Source: Hyunsoonleella ulvae (GTDB lineage Bacteria; Bacteroidota; Bacteroidia; Flavobacteriales; Flavobacteriaceae). Taken from it: a stretch of DNA of 64,000 nt. The stretch spans positions 1,054,001 through 1,118,000 of the forward strand of contig NZ_JAEPJQ010000001.1 of the NCBI RefSeq assembly GCF_016827605.1, written 5' to 3'. Position numbers and translations under genes: made by a program. This document shows, one piece after another, positions 1 to 9,200 of this stretch (the stretch's first letter is position 1; each line of letters opens with the position of its first letter). The notes below the pieces were generated by a model. The model searched no databases. It was not told where the DNA came from and saw nothing but the letters and a program-made list of their open reading frames with translations.

Positions 1-249
1 GCGCTAAGCATTGCAGAAATAGGTAAAGCACCCTTGTTATGGTTACTGTCTTACATAAATGAAACTAAGGGCGAGTACAAAGTAAGTTTAGAGCATTTAA
101 AGGATGCCAAGGTAGATAGTTATAACGATAGGTATTTCAGCTATATGCAATATGAGGAAAAGCGCATAAAAAAGAAGATAGAATTATCTAAACCCAAGGC
201 TAAAAAGAAGACCTCTAAAAAGCCAAAGAAAAAGGGGAAGAATAAATAA
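1..249 (+). CDS. C-terminal fragment of a TPR-like protein with a lysine-rich tail
   Basis: The reading frame is open from the first base of the window and stops at 247-249, so only the last 82 residues are present and the start lies upstream. The visible part reads like the end of a helical-repeat (TPR-type) protein (ALSIAEIGKAPLLWLLSYIN, then a second helix containing EHLKDAKVDSY). It finishes in a tail of roughly 27 residues that is about half lysine. Lysine-rich tails of this kind often end flavobacterial proteins and may bind nucleic acid or membrane. That role is inference, and nothing here fixes the function. Confidence 0.7.
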   Translation, partial: ALSIAEIGKAPLLWLLSYINETKGEYKVSLEHLKDAKVDSYNDRYFSYMQYEEKRIKKKIELSKPKAKKKTSKKPKKKGKNK

Positions 250-295
250 ACTTGAATAGCAGTACGGTTAAAGGACATTTTCTCTGTTAGTAAAT

Positions 296-452
296 AAGGT
301 GTTTTGGGCGTAACCCCGCCGAAAAAGGCGGGGTCGCGCTTTACTCTTGGATTTTATTATCAAATTAATGAATTCGTGAATGTAAACATTCCACTACTCG
401 CTCTCTACGAGGAGCTCAAACATGCCGTTCAATCGATTACGCAGGGTGTTTG
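296..452. repeat. REP-like intergenic palindromic repeat, copy 1
   Basis: This element follows the TPR-like gene. It starts with GGTGTTTTGGGCGTAAC. A hairpin with stem CCCCGCC (314-320) and GGCGGGG (327-333) and a 6-nt loop follows. After that comes an interrupted middle with its own small hairpin (GAATGT/ACATTC, 378-391). A conserved block, CACTACTCGCTCTCT then CGAGGAGCTCAAAC then CCGTTCAATC, spans about 392-434. The same block occurs at 61592-61635. The element resembles repeats I recall downstream of genes in flavobacterial genomes. It may act as a terminator or RNA-stability element. Confidence 0.75.
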
Positions 453-476
453 CTGGCTTAGTACTTAATACCAGAG

Positions 477-1205
477 CTATTTAGGAAATACACCTTCTTT
501 ATTCATCCATTTAATTGCATCAATTATTCTCTCTCTTTTATATTTAGATTTATTTTCATGCCAATCATAAAACTTCTTAATAATTAACTCATTGTTTACT
601 AATTGATTGAATTCCAAAGACTCTTTCCAACAAGCAAAAACAGTAGCTATTATTTCAACTTTATCCGTTTTAAACTTTCTAAATTTTTCTAATAAAAAAT
701 CTATATCACCTAATTGTTCCTTGAAATATATTTGATACCAGTCTTTATGACCTCCAGCTTTATCTAATGCCTTATACTTAGGATAATCTTTCGGACTATA
801 TTCGAACCATTTGTTGATTTTAAATTGCTTATCGATTGACCTCATTAATCTTGGATCATATGGTCCCATGGCCTGCTTTAAAAAATTGGTGTGTAGACTC
901 ATACATGTTGTATGTTGACATAAGTACATAAGCTTTTGAAGTTTTAAATGACCTAATGTGTATTCGTTCTGTAGCTTATATACTATTTCAGCAGCAAGCA
1001 CTGTTCTCTTATGATAATCAATTTTTGTAGCTTTAGAATCATTCTTTTTTGAGTCAGATAGAATTTTTTTAGGATTAATATTATTAATATTACCTTCAAA
1101 TTTATAATCTTCAAAAGCTTTATCAAAAGCATTTAATTCTTCTTCATTCTCAGGAAAACCAAATCCTAAAGCTCCTAATAAATTATCAAATTTAGAATTC
1201 TCCAT
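477..1205 (-). CDS. Panacea/SocA-like (DUF4065-type) domain protein paired with a sigma factor
   Basis: This is a 242-residue protein. Residues about 75-240 look like the Panacea (SocA-like, DUF4065) fold. HLKLQKLMYLC matches the family's KLQKLLY helix and KQAMGPYDPRL matches its GP-containing strand. The end, KWMNKEGVFPK, resembles Panacea-like extensions I recall next to or fused to type I restriction S subunits. Residues 1-50 form a separate short module (LGFGFPENEEELNAFDKAF, then NPKKIL). The start codon lies inside the end of the upstream sigma gene (14-bp overlap), so the two are almost certainly translated together. Panacea domains are known as antitoxins in toxin-antitoxin pairs. Whether this one restrains the sigma factor is inference. 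Confidence 0.65.
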   Translation of the reverse strand: MENSKFDNLLGALGFGFPENEEELNAFDKAFEDYKFEGNINNINPKKILSDSKKNDSKATKIDYHKRTVLAAEIVYKLQNEYTLGHLKLQKLMYLCQHTTCMSLHTNFLKQAMGPYDPRLMRSIDKQFKINKWFEYSPKDYPKYKALDKAGGHKDWYQIYFKEQLGDIDFLLEKFRKFKTDKVEIIATVFACWKESLEFNQLVNNELIIKKFYDWHENKSKYKRERIIDAIKWMNKEGVFPK

Positions 1206-1863
1206 CTGAAAGTTCTTTTGTTAAATTCATCACTTCCATATAACTAATAATTTTATCTTTTGCCTCCTTCTTGTAACTTCTTACTGTTGATTGCTTAACA
1301 CCTCCTAAAAACTCTCGTAATGCTTTGAGTAACTCTTTTGGTAAATTACAGCCCATTCTTTCATGTTGCCTATATGTTAAATATACAGCTCTATGAGCAG
1401 GAGAAAGAGATTCAATGGCTTTCCATCTAATTTGGTCTTTAACACTTAATTTTACATTATGCAAAATAGGTAAATCTTTTACTATGGTTTCAGATCCATC
1501 ATAAAAATGGCCTCTTTTCTTTTTTTGCTGTAGTCTGTAATAATCTGTAAGCTCATTCCTAGCAATTCCATACAAATAAAGTTTAAATGAGTTATCAATA
1601 TTTGAAGTGTTAGTTTTTTCAATTTTAAAGTCTCCTTTAAGAGCATAACTTTTAAATGTTGATTCTGCAATCTGTTCTGCGACATTGACATCATGCTTAA
1701 ATCTTTTACAATTAATTTCACACTTATTAAGTAAATCTTTCCTAAATCTATAACACAAGGCAAAAAACACTAAATCCCTAATATTATCTGACTGATTTCT
1801 GTCTTGGAATATTTTGATTAAATTGTAAGTACTTTCTTTTTCAAACTTTTTCCAATCTTCCAT
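1192..1863 (-). CDS. ECF-like RNA polymerase sigma-70 family factor
   Basis: The protein is 223 residues from the ATG at 1863; a TTG one codon upstream is less likely. The N-terminal half carries a sigma region 2-like segment (AEQIAESTFKSYALKGDF, then FKLYLYGIARNELTDYYR), with the helix pattern typical of ECF sigma factors. The C-terminal half has a region 4-like helix-turn-helix (ESLSPAHRAVYLTYRQHE, then GGVKQSTVRSYKKEAKDKI). It is longer and more divergent than housekeeping ECF factors. It should direct polymerase to a small promoter set. It is cotranscribed and overlapping with a Panacea-like gene and divergent from a CBASS operon, so a stress or defence role is plausible but unproven. A perfect 33-bp palindrome sits 18 bp upstream of the start. 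Confidence 0.75.
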   Translation of the reverse strand: MEDWKKFEKESTYNLIKIFQDRNQSDNIRDLVFFALCYRFRKDLLNKCEINCKRFKHDVNVAEQIAESTFKSYALKGDFKIEKTNTSNIDNSFKLYLYGIARNELTDYYRLQQKKKRGHFYDGSETIVKDLPILHNVKLSVKDQIRWKAIESLSPAHRAVYLTYRQHERMGCNLPKELLKALREFLGGVKQSTVRSYKKEAKDKIISYMEVMNLTKELSDGEF

Positions 1864-1881
1864 CAATAGGTTTCAATTTGT

Positions 1882-1914
1882 ATACGCAAAAGCGTTGGTA
1901 ACGCTTTTGCGTAT
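1882..1914. promoter_or_regulatory. Perfect 33-bp palindrome in the sigma/CBASS divergent region
   Basis: The left arm is ATACGCAAAAGCGTT (1882-1896), the loop is GGT, and the right arm is AACGCTTTTGCGTAT (1900-1914), with no mismatch. It lies between two divergent operons, 18 bp from the sigma start and about 108 bp from the CBASS start. There is no T-tract, so it does not look like a terminator. It could be an operator for a dimeric regulator or an RNA hairpin in the sigma leader. Function is unknown. Confidence 0.6.
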
Positions 1915-2022
1915 TAACAATGAGCGCAGGTAAGTAAAGCTAAGAATAAATTGGACACAAGCAAAGAAAATGACTACAAATAAGTAAAAATACTACAAGT
2001 TTTAAATAAAAATAAATTATAT

Positions 2023-2769
2023 ATGATAGAATCATTATTAAAAACACTCTTTACAAAATCTGTAGTTAAACTATGGGAAAATAAAGATATGTTAAGTCTT
2101 TATTTAAAAACGCTTTTTGGCAAGTATAGAAATAAAGATATAAGATTCTCAATCAGTTACCTCTTTAAAATTCAAATCCCCGAAACAGATAAATACTTGC
2201 TTGTTCTTAATAGAAGAATAGAAAATCAATTACAACCTGTTGGAGGTGTTTATAAACGTTATGGAGACGATAAATTGTTTGAAAAATGGGGTTATTCACC
2301 TGATAGCAAAAAAAATGGATTAGATGTAGATTCAGAAAGTGATGGCGATTTACGATTTAAAGTTGCTGGTAAAAATGTTGTTAAGGTAATTAGGTGGTTT
2401 GATGAGGGAAAAGAACGAGAAATTAGTGGAGAAAGGGAATTTAAAGAAGAACTTCTAAACACTTCAATTCTAGACAGTAACGTGTTTAGCCAAATAAAAT
2501 ATAAGCACATTAGAAGATTTTCAAAACACCTCAAATGGAGTGAATTTTTCAGTTGTTTTGAAGTGCTCGTTTTTGATGTTTTTGAACTACTCCCCAATGA
2601 AGAACAAAAGGAAGCACTTAAGGCTTTAAATAAAAAGAAAACCAATCTAAAAAAAGGCTATGCAATTGCTAGTTCTGATGATATAAGACAATTACGGTTT
2701 GTGAAAAGAGGAAAACAAATTGCCCGTGTAGGAGCACATACGAAATTATTAATCAATCAAAAATTTTAA
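2023..2769 (+). CDS. SMODS-associated NUDIX protein, likely CBASS effector (Cap16-like)
   Basis: This 248-residue protein matches the pattern I recall for SMODS-associated NUDIX proteins. It has a strand-rich block (IRFSISYLFKIQIP, then YLLVLNRR), QPVGGVYK at about residues 71-78, and a degenerate Nudix box (GEREFKEELL) near 138-147, followed by HTKLLI near the end. It sits 2 bp before the CD-NTase gene, so it is probably the effector that senses the cyclic nucleotide made by its neighbour. Known TM-NUDIX effectors (Cap16) carry transmembrane helices. Here the N-terminus (residues 1-35) is only moderately hydrophobic and I see no clear membrane helix. The Nudix box lacks a canonical glycine/glutamate spacing, so hydrolase activity is uncertain. 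Confidence 0.75.
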   Translation: MIESLLKTLFTKSVVKLWENKDMLSLYLKTLFGKYRNKDIRFSISYLFKIQIPETDKYLLVLNRRIENQLQPVGGVYKRYGDDKLFEKWGYSPDSKKNGLDVDSESDGDLRFKVAGKNVVKVIRWFDEGKEREISGEREFKEELLNTSILDSNVFSQIKYKHIRRFSKHLKWSEFFSCFEVLVFDVFELLPNEEQKEALKALNKKKTNLKKGYAIASSDDIRQLRFVKRGKQIARVGAHTKLLINQKF

Positions 2770-2771
2770 AA

Positions 2772-3944
2772 ATGTTAGATATATTTAAAGATTACAGACT
2801 ACAAAGAGAGGAACTTTTGGCAAGAATAGCTCAAGAACTTCAATTAGATAACACAAGGCTTGAAAAAATGGAAACTGCATACCGTTCGGTAGCCGAAGTT
2901 CTAAAAAAGGATGAAGATTTTTTTGATGAATTAGAAATTGAAATTTATGCTCAGGGTTCAAAAAGAATCGGTACGACTGTAAAGCCGATAAATGATGAAG
3001 ACTTTGATTTAGATACTGTTCTTCACATTTACGACCTGTATTATAATTATTCGCCAATTCAGGTGTATAATGCCTTAATAAAGGCGTTAGAAAAAGATAC
3101 CTATTACAAATCAATAATGGAAAAGAAAACAAGATGTGTAAGGCTTAATTACAAAAGCGATTTTCACATGGATATTTTACCAGCTTGTATGCCAGATAGT
3201 TTTGATAAGGAAAAAATAAAAATACCAGAAAAAGCATTAAAAAACTGGTCTTCTGGAAACCCAAAAGGGTTTGCAAATTGGTTTCTTACTATTGCCAATT
3301 CAGTTGATTCTTCTTTATTAAAATTGTATTCCAAAGCGTTATTAGAGGCTAAAGTAGAAACAGAACCATTACCTGATGAACTATACATGAAGACGCCGCT
3401 TCAAAGGGCTGTTCAACTTATTAAAAGATATAGAGATATTTATTTTAAAAACAAAGGTTATCGAGTTTCAAGTATTGTAATTACAACATTGGTAGCAAAG
3501 CTATATGTTGGTGAGGATTCAATTTTTGACACTATTGATAATGTTATCCAAAAAATAAAAGATAGTTATATAGACTCGATTAAGACAGGTTATAGATTCA
3601 AGGTACTAAATCCTGTAAATATAGATGAGGATTTTACAGATTCGTGGACTCAAAATCACTACAATAGTTTCTATAATTTCATATCTGATTTTCATAAAAA
3701 ATGGCAAAATCTTAAAAATTCATTTGAAACTAGTAATACTGACTATATTGAATTATTCGGAGAAGGCATTTATAAAAAATCACTTACTGAACAGCTTAAA
3801 ATGTTTTCAAAAAATTCAGACGATGATTTTACTCGTTCAAGTGGTTTGATTATCGAAAATAGTGCTATGACTGACTCTAAAGGAAAAATAAATTCAGATA
3901 AAGGAACAAAGAATGAACCTCATCACAACTTTGGAGGCAAATAG
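2772..3944 (+). CDS. CD-NTase, cGAS/DncV-like cyclic oligonucleotide synthase of CBASS
   Basis: This is a 390-residue nucleotidyltransferase of the SMODS/CD-NTase family. The catalytic signature is clear: QGSKRIGT with GS at 62-63, DEDFDLD with the metal-binding pair at D79 and D81, and a third acidic residue in FHMDILPA (D134). The helical C-terminal half (LQRAVQLIKRYRD at about 210-222) fits the family. After infection, such enzymes make cyclic di- or trinucleotides that switch on the neighbouring effector. The protein ends in FGGK, a glycine-containing tail of the kind modified by CBASS E2 enzymes. It follows the NUDIX gene by 2 bp and overlaps the E2 gene by 32 bp. The product nucleotide cannot be predicted by eye. 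Confidence 0.9.
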   Translation: MLDIFKDYRLQREELLARIAQELQLDNTRLEKMETAYRSVAEVLKKDEDFFDELEIEIYAQGSKRIGTTVKPINDEDFDLDTVLHIYDLYYNYSPIQVYNALIKALEKDTYYKSIMEKKTRCVRLNYKSDFHMDILPACMPDSFDKEKIKIPEKALKNWSSGNPKGFANWFLTIANSVDSSLLKLYSKALLEAKVETEPLPDELYMKTPLQRAVQLIKRYRDIYFKNKGYRVSSIVITTLVAKLYVGEDSIFDTIDNVIQKIKDSYIDSIKTGYRFKVLNPVNIDEDFTDSWTQNHYNSFYNFISDFHKKWQNLKNSFETSNTDYIELFGEGIYKKSLTEQLKMFSKNSDDDFTRSSGLIIENSAMTDSKGKINSDKGTKNEPHHNFGGK

Positions 3945-4353
3945 AATATACGAAATTAAAAAAAACTGGTGTCTTTTTTTAAATACTGAAAAAGCGCTTG
4001 TAGAAAATTATTTTCAATGGCTCTCTTTAAAAATACATAATCAAAAGAAATTATTATACGGAAAAGGAAATCTTAAATTTAATACCAAAAGTTACGATGT
4101 AGAGCTTTATTATTCACCATTTTTTAACTTCAGGCATGATAGAATTTATATAAGAGACAAGTCAATAAAATATAATGATGATATTCATCTATATAAAGAC
4201 TTGTCTTTGTGTTTATACCATCCTGTGATTGACAAACCATTATTAAGCGGGATACCGTTGTATAAAATGATTCCATGGATCACTGAATGGATAGTTTTTT
4301 ACGAAAAATATCGAGAATACGGTGTTTGGCTTGGCAAAGAAATCAAACATTAA
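3913..4353 (+). CDS. CBASS-associated E2-like protein (short type II, E2-only Cap2)
   Basis: This 146-residue protein has the layout of stand-alone prokaryotic E2 proteins found beside CD-NTases. A basic beta-rich core leads to DLSLCLYHP, whose cysteine at residue 100 is the candidate catalytic thiol. The end has a conserved-looking helix (PWITEWIVFYEKYREYGVWLG). In E2-only CBASS, this enzyme acts on the C-terminus of the CD-NTase without an E1 or JAB peptidase, and none is encoded here. The next gene is an unrelated phosphotransferase. The coding sequence begins inside the 3' end of the CD-NTase gene (32-bp overlap), which shows tight coupling. The family call rests on context plus the Cys motif. 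Confidence 0.8.
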   Translation: MNLITTLEANRIYEIKKNWCLFLNTEKALVENYFQWLSLKIHNQKKLLYGKGNLKFNTKSYDVELYYSPFFNFRHDRIYIRDKSIKYNDDIHLYKDLSLCLYHPVIDKPLLSGIPLYKMIPWITEWIVFYEKYREYGVWLGKEIKH

Positions 4354-4396
4354 ATAAAATTCACGATTATCCCCAATTCCCTACCTTTACCACCCT

Positions 4397-5344
4397 ATGA
4401 ACAACCATTTCAAATCCATAATTCTACAAAAAACAGGCGCCACTTCTTTAGTTGAAAAAGAGGTCATTCAAGAACTATGGAGTGGTTACGGTAAAATCAT
4501 TCGTGTTGTTTTAGAAAACGCCAATTTGGAAAGTGTGGTTGTAAAGCATGTGCAACTACCAAGAAGAAATAATCACCCCAGAGGATGGAACTCGGACATT
4601 GGCCATCAAAGAAAATTAAAATCCTATAAGGTAGAAACAACTTGGTATAAAGAGTATAGTAAAATAAGTATGACACGCTTACCAAAATGTTTTGCTATAG
4701 AACACCACCAAGATGAAGTACTTATAGTTCTTGAAGATTTAGATAAAGCAGGCTTTCCTTTACGAAAACACAATGTGGAATGGCAAGATATCGATATCTG
4801 TTTAGAATGGTTGGCACAATTTCATGCCAGTTATTTAGGAAAAACACCCAACGGACTTTGGGAGATTGGCACCTATTGGCATTTGGCAACCAGACCTCAA
4901 GAACTAGAAGTTTTAGAAGATACTGCATTAAAAAATGCTGCTACTGCTATTGATAAAAAATTGAACAATTGCAGGTTCCAAACCTTTGTTCACGGGGACG
5001 CTAAATTGGCCAACTTTTGTTTTTCAGAAAACGGAGCAGTTGCTGGTGTGGATTTTCAGTATGTTGGTGGTGGTTGCGGTATGAAAGATGTGGCTTACTT
5101 TATTGGAAGCTGTTTTAATGAAAGTGATTGTGAACGATTAGAATCAACTATATTAGACACCTATTTTTCACATTTACATAAAGCTCTTGGCGCAACAAAT
5201 GAAGCCCTTGAAAACGAATGGCGATCTTTATACCGAGTGGCTTGGGCAGATTTTCATAGGTTTTTAAAAGGCTGGAGTCCTGGGCACTGGAAAATTAATA
5301 GCTACAGTGAACATGTCACTACAGAAGTAATAAAAAATCTATGA
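4397..5344 (+). CDS. Aminoglycoside/choline kinase-like phosphotransferase
   Basis: The protein has 315 residues and a protein-kinase-like small-molecule kinase fold. The Brenner-type catalytic motif is [10 protein letters not shown] (H199, D201, N206), and the metal-binding segment is [19 protein letters not shown] (D near 220), both as in APH, choline kinase and ecdysteroid-kinase-like families. An early block ([10 protein letters not shown]) probably holds the ATP-binding lysine. The substrate is unknown; a small alcohol or amine is likely. The gene has its own leader after the CBASS operon and is followed in the same direction by a CysQ-like gene, 69 bp on. I see no sign that it belongs to CBASS. 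Confidence 0.8.
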   Translation: MNNHFKSIILQKTGATSLVEKEVIQELWSGYGKIIRVVLENANLESVVVKHVQLPRRNNHPRGWNSDIGHQRKLKSYKVETTWYKEYSKISMTRLPKCFAIEHHQDEVLIVLEDLDKAGFPLRKHNVEWQDIDICLEWLAQFHASYLGKTPNGLWEIGTYWHLATRPQELEVLEDTALKNAATAIDKKLNNCRFQTFVHGDAKLANFCFSENGAVAGVDFQYVGGGCGMKDVAYFIGSCFNESDCERLESTILDTYFSHLHKALGATNEALENEWRSLYRVAWADFHRFLKGWSPGHWKINSYSEHVTTEVIKNL

Positions 5345-5413
5345 AAATTGAACCCTAACAAAGTGAGACCTGTCAGATTTTAAAATATACAAGGCACGTA
5401 TAACATAAAGAAA

Positions 5414-6241
5414 ATGGATTTACAACACCTCGCAAATATTGCTATTGAAGCAGCATGTTCTGCCGGAAAAATTATTCAGAAATACATGAAGGAGGATATT
5501 GTTGTAGAACAAAAAGAAGGCGGCTCAACTTACGCCTCCCAAGTTGTTACAAAAGTAGATCGCGAATGTGAAAGCATCATTCTTTCGCATTTAATACCAA
5601 CCTGCAAAACATTTGATATTGGTTTACTATCTGAAGAGACCAAAGATGATGGCAGTCGATTAGAAAAAGATTTCTTTTGGTGCATAGACCCCTTGGATGG
5701 CACATTGGCGTTTATTAATAAACAAGCTGGGTTTTCTGTATCTATTGCATTAATTGCCAAGGACGGCACTCCTGTAATTGGTGTCGTGTTCAATCCCAGT
5801 ACTAATACGATGTATCATGCCATAAAAGGAAATGGTGCCTATAAAAACCAAAAACCTTGGCTCATTAAAAACACCAATAAACATCTCACTTACACTACTG
5901 ATAAAGAATTAAAGGATACGCCAAAGGCACAAGAAATTCAACGTATACTCAATAACCACGTAACTACCTTAGGATTAAAAGGCATTAAAGAAATTTCTGG
6001 AGCAGGTGCTGTAATGTGTGCCATTTTAGCTTTAGAAAACGGCCCCGCCTGTTTTTTAAAACTCCCTAAAAACAAACTTGGAGGCGGCAGTATTTGGGAT
6101 TATGCCGCTACAGCTTGTATTTACAGTGAGCTTAAACTTGAAGCCACTGCATTTGATGGGAAAAGATTAAATTTAAATACAAGAAACAGCACTTTTATGA
6201 ACGGGCAAGGGGTATATTATACTAACTTAAATTTAGTGTAA
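5414..6241 (+). CDS. cysQ: Inositol monophosphatase family protein, CysQ-like 3'(2'),5'-bisphosphate nucleotidase
   Basis: This 275-residue protein carries the family's three metal-site motifs. They are the SEE segment (LLSEET, about 74-79), DPLDGT at 92-97, and GSIWDYAA near 225-232. The sequence SVSIALIAKDGTPVIGVVFNP is typical of the CysQ branch. CysQ removes the 3' phosphate from PAP or PAPS, recycling the by-product of sulfate assimilation and sulfotransfer, in the cytoplasm. Substrate choice between inositol phosphates and PAP cannot be settled from motifs alone. The gene is convergent with the VCBS lipoprotein gene, 26 bp away, with no obvious terminator between them. Confidence 0.8.
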   Translation: MDLQHLANIAIEAACSAGKIIQKYMKEDIVVEQKEGGSTYASQVVTKVDRECESIILSHLIPTCKTFDIGLLSEETKDDGSRLEKDFFWCIDPLDGTLAFINKQAGFSVSIALIAKDGTPVIGVVFNPSTNTMYHAIKGNGAYKNQKPWLIKNTNKHLTYTTDKELKDTPKAQEIQRILNNHVTTLGLKGIKEISGAGAVMCAILALENGPACFLKLPKNKLGGGSIWDYAATACIYSELKLEATAFDGKRLNLNTRNSTFMNGQGVYYTNLNLV

Positions 6242-6267
6242 TACCATTTTGTAAGTAAGGCCTGCTT

Positions 6268-9200
6268 TTATTTTACCTTCAAAAATTCTAATGTATTATT
6301 TGCATTTAGTAATACAAGATATAAGATGCCGTTTATTGTAATCTTCTCAATAGCTTTAGTCTCTGCATTTGAAATTGTTTCATAAGAAGTGTTGAATTGC
6401 TTACCCATTCTAGATAAAACATAACCTTGAGAGGCATCGTAACGAATGGTTTCCACCTCGGTATCGTAATTGGTTCCTACGCCTAAAACTTCTAGGGTTC
6501 CGTCATGATTAATGTCTAAAAACTCAAAATCTAGAGTTGGTCCAAATTGTGCTCTATCTGGCAAACGATGAAATTTAAAACCACCCTTGCCCTTATTTTC
6601 TATATAATACGAACTAAACGTAGTAGCCTTTAAATGCAACGCATTGTTGATGCTTTCCTTTCCATAAACCTCGAAAATATTAGAATTGGCAAACGCTTTA
6701 TAAGAGTTAATCTTGTCTTTTAAAAAAGGCGTTTGCTCTGTAGAGCATTCTTTTCCGCGTAGCGGAAACAAATCGCCGTTATACGATTTACTTAATGCTA
6801 TATCGTAAGTATCATTATCGTCAAAATAGTTGGCATAAATATGTAATGGGATTTCTTTTGTAGCATGAAATTTATTGTTTTCTCCAAAATTCCCAACAAA
6901 ATAATCATCATCGCCATCGGCATCAAAATCTATAGCCTTTATGGTTTGAAACCATCCTATTTTACCATCAATAGACAACTCTTTTTTACTAAAGATACCT
7001 TTGGTATTTTCAAAAACCGTAACGTGCAGCCATTCTCCAATTACAATTAAATCGGTATCGCCATCATTATCATAATCTGAAAATATAGCATCATTTACCA
7101 AACCTAAATTTTGTGGCGCTTTTGCCCGTGTTTTTATCACATCAATAAAAACCCCATTTCTATTTTCCAGCAAATAGGATTTGGGCACTTTTGGATATTC
7201 TCCGGGTATTATTCTTCCACCAACAAATACATCGATATCCCCATCATTATCAAAATCACTAGCGGCAATGGCTTTGGTAACACCTGATACTTTTGGTAAT
7301 TTTCCTTTTGAAAATTTACCTTTTCCGTTGTTTATGTATAATCGGTCTTGTTGGAGTTTGTCATTTTTCTTTGTACCGTAATTACCAGAGGCGACATATA
7401 CATCTAAATCGCCATCGCCATCTGCATCAAAAAACATGGCATTGTTATCATTATAAGCTTTATCGCGTTCAAATAATTCTTGATTTACCAACGTAAATTT
7501 TCCTGATGCATCCTGAAGGTACATTTGTGCAGCATAGCCAGAAGTATTGCCAACGAACAGATCCTCTAAACCATCATTATTAATATCTGCCACAGCCATA
7601 GTTGCATCAATAGTCGACTGTTTTTGTGGTAATAAAACTTGTAAATCATAGTCATTAAAAAGTGTAGATTTATGCTGGTAATTAATTCCAAATTTAGAGG
7701 CTGGCACTGTTTCAAAAATCGATATATCAAACTGAATTTTTTTAACCAATGCTACAGCATTTTTATACGATAACTTTATATGTTGATTAGCATCAATACT
7801 TGATATTAACTGCTCCTTTCCATCATTCCAGACGACCTTTAAACTATCAATAGCCCCTATGCTACCCAATCCAAAATTCATGGTGTTGCTTACTGAAGAT
7901 TGGTAACCTCTATTGGTGTACATCGTTTTAACTTGTTGCAAACTATCGGCAAAGACCAGAACTTTAGCCCCAATACCATTGGTGTTTCCTTTTGGTCCTT
8001 CTAAACTTACTTTTACATAGTTTCCACCACTATTATTTCGATATATAGAGGCTTCATCAGATTGATTATTTAGTACTAAATCTAAATCGCCATCATTGTC
8101 TAAATCCACATAAGCTGCCCCGTTAGAATTTATTTTGGCATCAAAGCCATAACTCTCAGAAACATCTTTAAAAGCATAACTCCCCGTACTAAGAAACATG
8201 TAGTTTGCTATTTTTTCAGAGGGAATAAGTTGTAATGCCGTTTCTAAATTTTTAGTTTCATTATGGCGCGATAGTTTTCGTTTCATTTGGCGCCTAAAAT
8301 CCTGATTGACAATATCCTTTTCAATACCATTGGTTATAAACACATCATTAAACCCATCGTTATTAAAATCGGCGATTAACGGTGCCCAACTCCAATCTGT
8401 TTTTGCCATTCCAGCCAGTTGTCCAATCTCACTAAAAGTTCCGTTACCATTATTTAGCTGTAACATATTAGACATGTATTGGTGGTGCCAACCTTTACTT
8501 ACCATGCGATTAAACTTAGCCGTGCTCATAGTTGCCATATTCTCTTTGCCTCGTTTTCTGTCGGCAGCCAACATGTCTAAAACTATTAAATCTGGTAGTA
8601 GATCGTTATTCGTATCTGCAAAATCAGAACCCATACTGTTATTGGATATGTGCTTGAATCGTGTTAAAACCTCATCTGTAAATGTGCCATCTTGATTATT
8701 TATCCACAGGAAGTCTGGCTCTAAAAAATCGTTAGCCACATATATATCGGGCCAATTATCGTTATTAAAATCGCCAATAGAAGCACTTAATCCCCAAGCT
8801 ACTTTTTGTATGCCAGCTGCTTTGGAAACATCTACATATGTGCCATTATCATTTCTAAATAAACGATCTAAATCGTCTTTATTTATTCTGGTTTGTAGAC
8901 TTGGATTTAATAAGGTTTGCATTTTGGGCTCCAAACTGTGATTGACTAAATACATGTCTAAATCACCATCTTTATCGTAATCGAAAAAATAAGCTTGCGT
9001 AGAAAATCCGTTATCTTTCAGTCCATATTTTAAAGCTTCCTCTTTAAAAGTGTTATTTTTTTGATTGATAAACAGTTTGTTCTGCCTCAAGCTTCTATCT
9101 TTTACCGAAGCTGATTTACATACATAAATATCTAACCAACCGTCATTGTTAATGTCTATCATCGAAACCCCGGTAGACCATCCTTTATCGTCTTTTACAC

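Noticed and set aside
1882-1914. Integron attC site
   Set aside because: The palindrome is perfect and lacks the unpaired extrahelical bases and RYYYAAC/GTTRRRY core layout; no integrase is nearby.
1-4396. Prophage or integrative element
   Set aside because: CBASS and sigma/Panacea look acquired, but no integrase, tRNA target, or direct-repeat boundary is visible.
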